Below are positions 17,630 to 26,397 of a DNA stretch of 64,000 nucleotides, piece by piece. The first letter of the stretch is position 1, and each line of letters opens with the position of its first letter. The notes beneath the pieces were generated by a model. That model was not told the DNA's origin and searched no databases. It was given only the letters and a program-made list of their open reading frames with translations. The stretch is from Ilyobacter_A sp963675185 (GTDB lineage Bacteria > Fusobacteriota > Fusobacteriia > Fusobacteriales > Fusobacteriaceae). Position numbers and translations under genes: made by a program. Location: assembly GCA_963675185.2 (NCBI GenBank), contig CAXXOH010000002.1, forward strand, positions 496,001 through 560,000. The letters run 5' to 3'.

Positions 17630-19494
17630 GTGAACCGTAGGAATCCCATCTCCAGTCCCTCACAGAACCGTACTTGATACTCTCGCATCATACGGTTCTT
17701 ATTGTTCAAGACCTTTTGCATGTTTTGGTATTATGTATTTCCAATGCTCAAAGATATCTCTATCTCGTTTATATACTCCTCTTAACCACTCATACGCTTT
17801 CTTCTTCGTTTTCCGATATTTATTTCTTACCCATTTTGTTAGTTGCCAGTCTAACCTTTTCAATATTATGTAAGTCGCTGACTTATAGAATTTCCCAAAA
17901 TAGTTCATGAATCCCCTTATGTACTCATTTATTTCATTTCTTAGCTCTTCAAAACTACTTCCTGTTCTTCTGCCTATCCTCATTTCTCTTATTCTTTCTC
18001 CTGCTCTCTTTTTCGCTTTATTGCTTATCCCTGGGAGAAATGAGGGGAAAGTTCTTCCCCAAGAGGTTTTGGCATCCCTTGCTTTAAACGCGAACCCTAG
18101 AAATGTAAACTCTACTACTGGGATACTCCTTTCGTCTGCTGTCATCCTTACAATAGGCTATCTTTGTCTTTTCCGGGTGTAACTCTAATCTGCATTCTTT
18201 AAATCTTGCTTTCAGCTTCTCTTTTATTTCTTTTGCCTTCTCCTCTGTTTCACAATGTATTATTGCATCATCTGCAAATCTCTCGTACTCTATTCCTGGA
18301 TATTCTTTTTCAAGCCATTTGTCCATCGCATAGTGCAGAAACAAATTTGCCAACAGAGGGCTTATCACTCCTCCTTGAGAAGTTCCCTTTTCTCTTGCTT
18401 CTTTCCTACCATCTGATAGTTCAATCGGTGCTTTCAGCCATCTTTCTATACATAGCCTTATCCATTTATCTTTCACATTCAATTCTACAGCTTTCATCAT
18501 CTTTTCATGATCTATACTGTCAAAGAAGCTCTTTATATCTATGTCCAGTACATAATCATATTCCCAACACATTCGCTTCGCTTGGCTCACTGCTTTTTCC
18601 TGCGATTTATCTGGTCTATACCCATAAGAATGCTTGCTGAATTTCTTGTCTATTTCAGGTTCTATACAACTCTTCACCACCATCTGAGCTACTCTGTCCC
18701 CTACCGTCGGTATTCCTAATGCTCTTTTCTTTCCGTCTCCTTTTGGAATTTCCACTCTCTTTACTGCTGGTGGGAAGTAACTGCCAGACGACATTCTGTT
18801 CCAAAGCTTGTAAATATTATCTTCGAGATTTCTTTCAAAAATTTGTATAGATATTCCGTCTACACCTGCACTACCTTTGTTTGCTCTAACTTTTTCGAAT
18901 GCTTCATAGAATTTTCTTATCGGTATATCATAGGTCTTCATTTTACTCTTTTACTTCCTCCCTTTCGGTTGTGTCAATTTGTAAAATCTGAACGATTTAG
19001 CCCCTTCGCTCTCTTTCCATTACGGAAACTTCCTCACTACTACGAGCTAATCCGCCCCAATCAAATACTTCACTACTTTCAGCCTCATGGGACCTCCACT
19101 TGTACTTTTCGTTTAACATTATTTGACTGGTTCCCAGGTTCCATTGAAAAGCCTAAATTAAAGTCTTGCCCCCTATATACCGTATGCCACTTAGCCTGTA
19201 AGCAGGTTTCTGCTAAGTTCGTCCCATCTATACTCGAGTTTAAATGGTTTTGACATAGTCTCAGAATTTTTGATACCTCATCGGTGGGTTCACTTTCGTT
19301 CAACTCTCTAATTCACACCTGACATACTTTTGTATGCCTTTTCTCTAGCCGTTCAACACCATACTCCTTAGAATACAGCACCGTAGAGCGATTTGAAACT
19401 TCCTCCTGCAAGACGATTTCGGTAGGCCTACTACCATCTTCCCAATAGCATTTACTCCAAATCTAAAAACCGATTTGTTTCATTCTTGGCACAC
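17630..19494 (-). mobile_element. Group II intron (about 1.87 kb)
   Basis: On the minus strand the intron begins GTGTGCCAAGAATG at 19494, matching the GUGYG 5' consensus. Ribozyme domains I-III occupy about 18942-19494 and a maturase gene follows. Domain V is at 17662-17704 (AGAACCGTATG paired with AGTACGGTTCT) and domain VI at about 17632-17660, ending ...GTTCAC, the expected AY end. The boundaries agree with comparison to the empty repeat copy at 35.7-36.1 kb. The host site is intergenic, between gnd and the ClC gene. Confidence 0.9.
17699..18941 (-). pseudogene. ltrA: Group II intron reverse transcriptase/maturase, frameshifted
   Basis: Encodes a protein of about 415 aa in two frames. The 5' part (18084-18941) has the reverse transcriptase blocks, including VDGISIQIFE, RRALGIPTVGDRV-like KKRALGIPTVGDR, GTSQGGVISPLLANL and the active site FADD. 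The 3' part (17699-18145) continues with FTFLGFAFKA and the maturase domain (GIIM: FMNYFGKFYK, WVRNKYR). Removing one G from the GGG at 18120-18122 rejoins the frames as EYPVVEFTFLGF. No HNH endonuclease domain follows. It is either a real frameshift, leaving an immobile intron unless complemented, or a sequence error. Confidence 0.88.
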
Positions 19495-19925
19495 TCGTGT
19501 ACATTCATGCGATTCGTGGCTAAAAAATTTTTTTTCTATTCCTATGTCTTTAAATCAATTCAATATTTTAGATACAGGCAGCTACTTAAGTAATTCATCA
19601 AGTTAATACAAGTTTCTTACTTTATTTACTTATTCTTACGGTTTTTCCTACAATTTATTTCTATAGATTGAACTTCACAAATAAAAGCCTAACTATGTTC
19701 CATATTTTGAACAAACCACATCCTTATCGGGAAAAATTGTAAAATAAGTCAAAAAAAATATATTAAATTTTACACAATTAAATATATTTTTTTTTAACTT
19801 AAAAACCTGCATAGATCAATCCTATATTGGGTTCCAAAATTATAGTGTCTGCATGTACAAATACTTAAGATTAGTTTTTCACTGTTTTTTCACTATCTTT
19901 CACCATTTAGCAGAATCCCCACCCA

Positions 19926-19954
19926 TTGAATTAATCCGCTTTTTTTGTTATGAT
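19926..19954 (+). promoter_or_regulatory. Promoter of the ClC gene
   Basis: -35 TTGAAT (19926-19931), 17-base spacer, -10 TATGAT (19949-19954). The 19601-19925 stretch upstream is very AT-rich and shows nothing else I can name. Confidence 0.7.
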
Positions 19955-20003
19955 TTTTTTAGATTACCTGATTTTATTAGATAAAATGGGGAGGAGAGTA
20001 GTT

Positions 20004-21590
20004 GTGGAGCAAATAAAAATATCCAAATCAATTTCACAATGGCAGAAAGATTATCTACACCTCTACATGTTTGGTGGTGTAGTGGGAATATTAAGCGGAT
20101 TCGTGGTTGTCCTTTACAGAATCTCTTTGAATATTGCAAATTCAAAACGTCATGACATATTCGAAAAGATACGCCACGGCGACATGAAGCTTGGATTTTT
20201 TACCCTTGTTGTATTCTTAATAGGCGCCTTTATTTTGGCTAAGTTAATAAAAAAAATGCCCATGATAAAAGGGAGCGGCATTCCTCAGGTCAAGGGTGTA
20301 CTTTTGAGACAGTGGGACTTCAAGTGGTTGTCCGAACTACTGGGAAAATTTTTTGGTGGTGTGCTTAGTATCGGTAGCGGATTGTCCCTCGGTAGAGAAG
20401 GACCCTCGGTTCAGCTGGGTTCTCTTATAGGTAGTGGGGTTACCAAGGTATTCAACAGGAGCGAAGTGGAAAAAAAATACCTTATAACCAGTGGAGCAAG
20501 TGCTGGTCTCGCGGCATCATTCAACGCCCCTCTTGCCGGTGTTATATTTTCTTTAGAAGAGCTGCACAAGTATTTTTCACCTGTACTGCTTACCTGCGTT
20601 ATGATTGCATCCGTTTGTGCCGATTTTGTCTCGAGAAATTTTTTCGGGCTGCATCCCGTATTCAATTTTGAGATAGACCACTATTTCGACCTTGCCAAAT
20701 ACCCATCTCTCATAGTGTTTGGCATACTAGTTGGTATGGCTGGTAAAATTTTCAACATAGGTTTACTCAAAGTTCAGGACTTGTACGCTCAATCAAATAT
20801 GAATTCCGTTTTAAAAACAGCTATCCCGATCTTAATATCATTTGTATTAAGCATCTTTCTGTTTGATGTAACTGGCGGAGGTCATAACATAATCGAAAAA
20901 ATAAGCGAAGCTGATCTTTCCATAAAGTTTTTAATCCTTATCTTGGGGGTTAAATTTTTGTTTACACTGGTGTGCTACGGTTCTGGGGTTCCAGGTGGAA
21001 TATTCTTACCAATGCTTGTTTTAGGGGCACTTCTTGGAAAAATTTACGGTACAGTCCTAGTACTTACTGGCAACTTCGAGCCAATCTATACAACACATTT
21101 CATTATATTGGGCATGGCGGCTTACTTTACAGCGGTAGTCAGGGCTCCCATAACCGGAAGTGTACTCATATTAGAGATGACCGGTTCTTTCCACCACCTG
21201 CTAAGCCTGGTAGTGGTGTCTATGGTCTCGTACATATTCACGGAACTTATTGAATCTAGACCTATATACGACTTGCTCTACAAAAAAATGATGAGCAAAC
21301 ACGTATTAGAGGACGGAGACGAACAGAGAAAAACCACTATTTTAGTGCCAATAGCCGCAGATTCCTATCTTGATTCTAAGCTTATATCCGAAGTTGTTTG
21401 GCCTGAAAAATGCCTTATAGTTGGGATAAGAAGAGGGGAAGGGGACGAGTTCATCCCTCGCGGTTCAACTAAAATTGTGTGCGGGGACCAACTTGTAGTA
21501 CTTACCGATGAAAATAGTGCAAAGCGTATAAAACCACTTTTATACGAAATGGGAATCGAGATATACAAAGGGCATTTTGTGACATCATAG
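20004..21590 (+). CDS. ClC-family chloride channel or Cl-/H+ antiporter with C-terminal RCK_C domain
   Basis: About 528 aa. The ClC filter motifs are present: GSGIPQVKG, GREGPSVQLGSL (with the gating glutamate) and GVPGGIFLPML. About a dozen membrane segments span residues 20-440. The last ~80 residues (TILVPIAADSYLDSKLISEV ... GDQLVVLT) are a TrkA_C/RCK_C regulatory domain, a known ClC architecture in Firmicutes and others. The start is placed at GTG 20004 because GGAGGAG precedes it at 8 bases; the in-frame ATG at 19950 lies inside the -10 element and has no ribosome site. Exchange versus channel mode is not decided here. Confidence 0.9.
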   Translation: MEQIKISKSISQWQKDYLHLYMFGGVVGILSGFVVVLYRISLNIANSKRHDIFEKIRHGDMKLGFFTLVVFLIGAFILAKLIKKMPMIKGSGIPQVKGVLLRQWDFKWLSELLGKFFGGVLSIGSGLSLGREGPSVQLGSLIGSGVTKVFNRSEVEKKYLITSGASAGLAASFNAPLAGVIFSLEELHKYFSPVLLTCVMIASVCADFVSRNFFGLHPVFNFEIDHYFDLAKYPSLIVFGILVGMAGKIFNIGLLKVQDLYAQSNMNSVLKTAIPILISFVLSIFLFDVTGGGHNIIEKISEADLSIKFLILILGVKFLFTLVCYGSGVPGGIFLPMLVLGALLGKIYGTVLVLTGNFEPIYTTHFIILGMAAYFTAVVRAPITGSVLILEMTGSFHHLLSLVVVSMVSYIFTELIESRPIYDLLYKKMMSKHVLEDGDEQRKTTILVPIAADSYLDSKLISEVVWPEKCLIVGIRRGEGDEFIPRGSTKIVCGDQLVVLTDENSAKRIKPLLYEMGIEIYKGHFVTS

Positions 21591-21602
21591 AAAAGTTTCG
21601 GG

Positions 21603-21651
21603 GTAGGCTTGTTGTCTGTATAGCAACTCGCTTACTCCTTTTTTATTTTTT
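21603..21651 (+). terminator. Terminator after the ClC gene
   Basis: Hairpin GTAGGC...GCTTAC with inner GTTG/CAAC pairing, followed by TCCTTTTTTATTTTTT. Confidence 0.7.
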
Positions 21652-21729
21652 AATGCAACTTAAAAATCCTCCCCTTGGTCAATATTACCTCGAGGAGGAC
21701 TAGTATATACTAGAACTACTTATTAATTA

Positions 21730-22869
21730 CTATAAGCTTATCCCAAAATGCTTTTGAGCTCTTTTCTTAAATTCAACGTCTTCTAAATTTGAATTTTTGT
21801 CACAAAACTCCAATATTTTCTTGGGCTCATGCCCAAAGTTTAGCTTTTCAATCATGTTTTGAGATGTTTTGTAATCTATTTTTCTGGCTAGAGAAAGTAG
21901 GTAGGCGAAAAATGCGTTTTTATCGGAGTTTTCTCTTTTGTAGGTATCCCCTATTTTTTTATACACCCTGTGCTTATAACTTGTGTCTAAAATAGATTTT
22001 TCATAGGCACTTCTTGCCAAATGATAGTTTTCCAGTTTGAAATATACGTCCCCGTAAAGTTCGTAATGTTTTCCTATCTCTATTTCAAGTTTATTTGCAT
22101 TGTCTACAGCTACTGCAAATTTGGCTTCAGCGGCTTCATACTCTTTTTTACCATAAAGATTTTTGGCCTCTTCTATTATTTCATACACTTTTTTATTCTC
22201 TGTTACTTTGCTGAAAATCTTCTTATATATGTATATTTCCCCATACTTTTTATCTAATTCTTTTAAATTAATACTTTGAATGTTATTTTCAAAGTATTCA
22301 GAAAGTTCTTTCTCTATATGTCTCCTAAACTTCTTCCTCTCGTTTTCAGGAATGGCTGTTTTAAGTTCCTCGTAGCTTGAAAAAAATCTTCCCAATTCCC
22401 CGTTTAAAAGACAGTTTTTTAAATAGTATTCCAAGGATCTGTTAAGATTATAAATTTCTTCTTGCTTAAGTTTTAAAAATCCGTATCTCAACGTTTCATA
22501 AGCCTGCTGGTATTTCCCCAAACTCACATAGCAGTTTGCCAGGTTATGCACGTAATAATCATCCACATCAGCATCTTGCCCATATTTTCTTTTTATAGAT
22601 AGAAGCTCCTTAAATACTTTGAACATCTCTTCTAAATATGGCAGTGCCTGTATTGCATTCTTTTCATTATAAGTCTCACCCCTAAGATAAACGGAATACT
22701 TCATTCTGAACGCACCCATTCTTTCAACAAGCTCACGCGAAAGTTCTATATAGGTTTCTCTGTCCGTTTGTTCTTTTACAATTAGCTCTTCTGTCTCACT
22801 ACATGCTGCAGCTTCGCCTTTACCAAATTTCCCCATAAACTTACTAAAAAAAGTTTTGAATATTTTCAT
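21730..22869 (-). CDS. Tetratricopeptide-repeat protein of unknown role
   Basis: A 379-aa, highly charged, mostly helical protein. TPR-like units are visible around residues 104-140 (YYVHNLANCYVSLGKYQQAYETL) and 235-320 (NLYGKKEYEAAEAKFAVAV, HYELYGDVYFKLENYHLARSAYEKSI, VYKKIGDTYKRENSDKNAFFAYLLSL). No signal peptide or membrane segment, so probably cytoplasmic. TPR arrays bind partner proteins; the partner is unknown. It is monocistronic and unrelated to its neighbours. Confidence 0.7.
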   Translation of the reverse strand: MKIFKTFFSKFMGKFGKGEAAACSETEELIVKEQTDRETYIELSRELVERMGAFRMKYSVYLRGETYNEKNAIQALPYLEEMFKVFKELLSIKRKYGQDADVDDYYVHNLANCYVSLGKYQQAYETLRYGFLKLKQEEIYNLNRSLEYYLKNCLLNGELGRFFSSYEELKTAIPENERKKFRRHIEKELSEYFENNIQSINLKELDKKYGEIYIYKKIFSKVTENKKVYEIIEEAKNLYGKKEYEAAEAKFAVAVDNANKLEIEIGKHYELYGDVYFKLENYHLARSAYEKSILDTSYKHRVYKKIGDTYKRENSDKNAFFAYLLSLARKIDYKTSQNMIEKLNFGHEPKKILEFCDKNSNLEDVEFKKRAQKHFGISL

Positions 22870-23007
22870 AGATTTTACCTCCGAATTATGTATATTAAAA
22901 AATTATAGAAAACAATCCCTAAAATTTCTACCGAAAAACTTATTGATTTTCTTTTAAATTTTCCGAAACGTGGAATTGGTAATTTTTTATTTATTACCTG
23001 CAGAAAG

Positions 23008-23220
23008 GTGATAACAATTTTAGCGCTTCTAATTTTAATTATAGCCCCTTTTTGTTATTTTTGCCAATTTACTAAGAACATTTTTAAAGATTTTAAACGG
23101 TTTTTTTCGCTATTAACTTGTGCATATTTTATCTTGCTCTTTTTTGTCTATAGAAAGTTTGAATACATGATATCATTTTTTATTAAATTTTTATTTAACT
23201 ATCCGTATATAATATTTTAG
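23008..23220 (+). CDS. Possible small membrane protein
   Basis: A 70-codon frame starting GTG, rich in Ile, Phe and Leu with three hydrophobic stretches. The ribosome-site-like AGAAAGG directly abuts the start, which is too close. In such AT-rich intergenic DNA (22870-23347) a hydrophobic frame can arise by chance, so this is a weak call. Confidence 0.2.
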   Translation: MITILALLILIIAPFCYFCQFTKNIFKDFKRFFSLLTCAYFILLFFVYRKFEYMISFFIKFLFNYPYIIF

Positions 23221-23257
23221 AAAAATTACAAAATGTACCATTTTTTGCTTTTAACAC

Positions 23258-23286
23258 TTGAATAATTTACCTAAAAATGTTACTAT
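23258..23286 (+). promoter_or_regulatory. Probable promoter of nadABC
   Basis: -35 TTGAAT (23258-23263), 17-base spacer, -10 TACTAT (23281-23286). Between it and nadA lies TGTATACAGCTGACAAGACA (23309-23328), a partly symmetric sequence that could hold an operator; I cannot assign a regulator. Confidence 0.45.
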
Positions 23287-23347
23287 TAATTACCAAAATA
23301 AAAATTATGTATACAGCTGACAAGACAATTGAGAAGGAAAGGTTATT

Positions 23348-24241
23348 ATGGAGTTAATCAAAAAAATTGAGAAATTAAAAAAAGAAAAAAATGCTATTAT
23401 TCTTGCACATTACTACCAAAATTCTGAAATTCAGGAAATAGCTGACTATGTAGGAGATTCTTACTATCTTAGCAAGATTGGACAAGAATCTGATGCAGAA
23501 GTCATCGTGTACTGTGGCGTTAGGTTCATGGCAGAAAGCGCAAAGATTCTTTCGCCTGAAAAGACGGTTCTTTTCCCTGTCTACACGGAAGCTCCTTGCT
23601 GTATGGAATTCATGGTAAACGAAAACGAACTGGAAGAGTTTAAAATACAAAACCCAAGTGCAAAGGTTGTATGTTATATCAACTCTTCGACTTCAGTAAA
23701 GGCACTTTCGGATGTTTGCTGCACGTCTTCTAGCGCAGAGAATATATTAAAAAACATAAATGCGGATAAAATAATATTCATACCTGACAGAAACCTAGCT
23801 TCGTATGTGGCTGAAAAAGTTCCTGAAAAAGAGATTATCCCTTGGGCCGGATGTTGTAATATTCATGATAAAGTAAAGATGGAAGATATCGAAAAATATT
23901 TAGACACTGATATAACCATTGTTGCCCATCCAGAATGCACTAAAGAAATACGTGATGCCTCTCACTATGTAGGAAGTACCAGCGGTATTTTAAGTTATAT
24001 CAAAAATTCTCCAGAAAAGGAGTTTTTGGTACTTACTGAAAAAGGTATCCACCATCAATTAAAAAAGGATAATCCTGACAAGTCTTTCCATTTCTTACAC
24101 ATGATCTGTGGAAGTATGAAAAAGATCTTTTTAGAAACTGTAGCTGAAAGTCTCGAGACATTCAAAGGTGAAGTAACTCTAGACGAAGACCTAAGAAAAA
24201 AAGCATATACTGCTCTTGAAAACATGCATAAGTTAGGGTAA
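23348..24241 (+). CDS. nadA: Quinolinate synthase
   Basis: Condenses iminoaspartate with dihydroxyacetone phosphate to quinolinate; a cytoplasmic [4Fe-4S] enzyme. The 297-aa protein shows HYYQNSEIQEIADYVGDSY (about 21-39) and three cysteines in the expected cluster settings: Cys56 (VYCGVRFMAESA), the GCC near 175 (PWAGCCN) and the MICGSMKK cysteine near 258. First gene of nadA-nadB-nadC, preceded by AAGGAAAGG. Confidence 0.96.
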   Translation: MELIKKIEKLKKEKNAIILAHYYQNSEIQEIADYVGDSYYLSKIGQESDAEVIVYCGVRFMAESAKILSPEKTVLFPVYTEAPCCMEFMVNENELEEFKIQNPSAKVVCYINSSTSVKALSDVCCTSSSAENILKNINADKIIFIPDRNLASYVAEKVPEKEIIPWAGCCNIHDKVKMEDIEKYLDTDITIVAHPECTKEIRDASHYVGSTSGILSYIKNSPEKEFLVLTEKGIHHQLKKDNPDKSFHFLHMICGSMKKIFLETVAESLETFKGEVTLDEDLRKKAYTALENMHKLG

Positions 24242-24254
24242 AGGGGGGAGTCGC

Positions 24255-25550
24255 ATGGAGTGCGATATTTTAATTGCCGGCTCTGGTATCGCAGGTTTGT
24301 TTACTGCATTAAGCCTACGCGACGATTTAAAAATAGTATTACTTTCGAATGCGGATCTTAATAAGTGTAGCACCTATCATGCACAAGGTGGTATAACCAC
24401 TGTGCTTGACGAAGAGGACAAACTGGCTTTTTTTCAGGATACTATGGTTGCTGGCGGACATATGAACAATCCTGAAATCGTAAAACTTGTAGCCAACGAG
24501 GCTGCTAAATGCATAGATGTTCTAATAAATGCAGGTGTTGAATTTACAAAAGACAGCTCGGGAAATTTTAAATATACAAAGGAAGCTGCCCACAGCAAAA
24601 ACCGTATTTTATACTGTGCCGATCAGACGGGTAAGGAAATCTTTTCTAAACTTCTGGAAGCGGTTAAATCAAAGAAGAACATTGAAATGATAGACAACGC
24701 CGAACTTTTTGACCTTAAGGTATCCGGTGACAAAGTTCTTGGAGCCTATTTTTTCAAAAATAACAAAGTTTATGATATAGATTCCAGTTATACTGTGCTG
24801 TGTACTGGTGGTATAGGTGGTCTATTCAAAAACTCTACAAACGAGAAAAACTTAAAAGGTATAGGGCTTGCCCTTGCTCTTAAATACGGAATACAACTTA
24901 GGGACGTAAATTTTATCCAGATACATCCTACTGCCTTCTATGAGAAGGTGGAAGGTAGGAGATTTTTAATTTCGGAATCCCTTAGAGGTGAAGGTGCTGT
25001 TTTAGTTGACAAAACTGGAGAAAGGTTTGTTGACGAGCTTCTGCCTCGGGACATTGTCAGCAAAGCTATAAGCGATAGGAATAGAGAGCTGAATACTGAA
25101 AATGTTTATTTGGACATATCACATTTAGATAAAAACTACCTTGTGACAAGGTTCCCATATATTTATGAAAACTGCCTCAAAAAAGGGGTGGATATAACAA
25201 AGGAAAAAATACCTGTGAGCCCATGCCAACACTATTTCGTAGGTGGCATAGCTGTGGATGAAAATGGAAAAACTTCAATTGACTCCCTTTTCGCTGCGGG
25301 AGAAGTGGCTTGTACAGGGTTACACGGAAGAAACAGACTTGCAAGTAACTCACTTTTAGAGGCTGTCGTTTTTGGAAAAAGAGTTGCAGAAAACATAAAT
25401 AACTCTTTTAAAAAACTTAATGTCTTTAGGGATCAATCTCAATACGTTGATACTGATATTAAAAAAGTGATCATGCAAAACTGGAAAATAGCTGCAAATG
25501 AAATACTAAAGGTTCGGGAGGATTTAAAAAGTGAACTACTCGATTATTGA
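24255..25550 (+). CDS. nadB: L-aspartate oxidase
   Basis: FAD enzyme producing iminoaspartate for NadA. The 431-aa protein has the N-terminal GSGIAGLFTALSL dinucleotide motif, STYHAQGGI (about 46-54), the substrate region QIHPTAFYE (about 225-233), SESLRGEGAVLVD and the C-terminal CTGLHGRNRLASNSLLEAV. It is shorter than E. coli NadB (540 aa), mainly by a reduced C-terminal helical domain. In an anaerobe fumarate is the likely electron acceptor (inference). It overlaps nadC by 20 bases. Confidence 0.95.
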   Translation: MECDILIAGSGIAGLFTALSLRDDLKIVLLSNADLNKCSTYHAQGGITTVLDEEDKLAFFQDTMVAGGHMNNPEIVKLVANEAAKCIDVLINAGVEFTKDSSGNFKYTKEAAHSKNRILYCADQTGKEIFSKLLEAVKSKKNIEMIDNAELFDLKVSGDKVLGAYFFKNNKVYDIDSSYTVLCTGGIGGLFKNSTNEKNLKGIGLALALKYGIQLRDVNFIQIHPTAFYEKVEGRRFLISESLRGEGAVLVDKTGERFVDELLPRDIVSKAISDRNRELNTENVYLDISHLDKNYLVTRFPYIYENCLKKGVDITKEKIPVSPCQHYFVGGIAVDENGKTSIDSLFAAGEVACTGLHGRNRLASNSLLEAVVFGKRVAENINNSFKKLNVFRDQSQYVDTDIKKVIMQNWKIAANEILKVREDLKSELLDY

Positions 25551-26370
25551 CAATATTATAAACAATGCACTATTTGAGGACATAAACCAAGAAGACATAA
25601 CCACCAACAGTATAGTATCCGAATCTTCAACTGCTGTGGTTGAGCTGCTCGCAAAAGAAGACGGTATCATATGCGGACTGGGAATATTTTCTAGGGTTTT
25701 CAAACTCCTAGGTGGGGTTACTGTGGAACTGTTTTTCAAAGACGGGGACAGGGTAAAAACCGGAGACCTGGTTGCAAAAATTGAGGGTAAGACAAGAACT
25801 ATCCTTTCCGGGGAAAGAGTGGCTCTGAACTTACTTCAGAGAATGTCGGGGATAGCTAGCTATACGAACAGTTTAGTTAAACTTTTAGACGGAACTGGAA
25901 TAAAGCTCATGGATACACGTAAAACAACTCCAAACCTTAGGTATCTTGAAAAGTACTCTGTTAAAGTTGGAGGCGGCTTCAACCATAGATACAATCTTTC
26001 TGACATGGCTATGATAAAAGACAACCATATTATGGCTGCAGGAAGTATAAAAAAAGCTGTTAGCGCCATCAGAGAAAATTACCCCTTTGTAAAAATCATC
26101 GAGGTGGAAGTAGAAAGCTTAGAAGGTGTTCATGAAGCCATCGAAGCCGGTGCTGATATAATAATGCTTGATAATATGAACGTAGAAACAATGGAAAAGT
26201 CTGTGGAACTTATTGATAAAAAAGCTATTATTGAGGTATCAGGGAATGTAGACTCCGAAAAAGTAAACTCTTTGAGGAATTTGGCAATCGACTATATTTC
26301 TTGCGGAGCTTTAACCCATTCTGTTAAATCCTTGGATTTAAGCATGAAAAATCTTGTAATTTTAAAATAA
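25531..26370 (+). CDS. nadC: Quinolinate (nicotinate-nucleotide) phosphoribosyltransferase
   Basis: Converts quinolinate and PRPP to nicotinate mononucleotide. The 279-aa protein has NLLQRMSGIAS (about 99-109), DTRKTTPNLR (about 129-138) and GGGFNHRYNLSDMAMIKDNH (about 148-167), plus EVEVESLEG and IMLDNM later. The start is GTG inside the nadB end, supported by GGGAGG at ten bases. Last gene of the operon, followed directly by a terminator. Confidence 0.96.
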   Translation: MNYSIIDNIINNALFEDINQEDITTNSIVSESSTAVVELLAKEDGIICGLGIFSRVFKLLGGVTVELFFKDGDRVKTGDLVAKIEGKTRTILSGERVALNLLQRMSGIASYTNSLVKLLDGTGIKLMDTRKTTPNLRYLEKYSVKVGGGFNHRYNLSDMAMIKDNHIMAAGSIKKAVSAIRENYPFVKIIEVEVESLEGVHEAIEAGADIIMLDNMNVETMEKSVELIDKKAIIEVSGNVDSEKVNSLRNLAIDYISCGALTHSVKSLDLSMKNLVILK

Positions 26371-26389
26371 GCCCTTTTGGGCTTTTTTA
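26371..26389 (+). terminator. Terminator of nadABC
   Basis: Short GC-rich hairpin AAGCCC/GGGCTT with loop TTTT and a TTTTTTAT tail, immediately after the nadC stop. Confidence 0.85.
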
Positions 26390-26397
26390 TTTCTTGA

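Larger units (their letters stand above)
17360..19600. repeat. MITE-like repeat, copy 1, interrupted by a group II intron
   Basis: The left part (17360-17629) and right part (19495-19600) align in order with the uninterrupted copy at 35718-36093. Shared landmarks are CACGAAT...GGATCACACGAAT (17474-17500), CTCTGCGAAACTC (17554-17566), ATCTCTGTG (17586-17594) and ATTCATGCGATTCGTGGCTAA (19503-19522). The insertion point corresponds to the TTTTATTAGTGTCC stretch of copy 2. Terminal inverted repeats are more decayed than in copy 2. The region contains no other gene. Confidence 0.75.

Noticed and set aside
18843..19303. Open frames on both strands of 136 and 72 codons
   Set aside because: They fall in ribozyme domains of the group II intron, have no ribosome site and no recognisable protein features.
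19950..20003. ATG start for the ClC gene at 19950
   Set aside because: It overlaps the -10 TATGAT and would precede the transcription start; no ribosome site. GTG at 20004 has GGAGGAG.
24255..25550. Fumarate reductase flavoprotein instead of NadB
   Set aside because: Position between nadA and nadC and the CTGLHGRNRLASNS motif identify L-aspartate oxidase.
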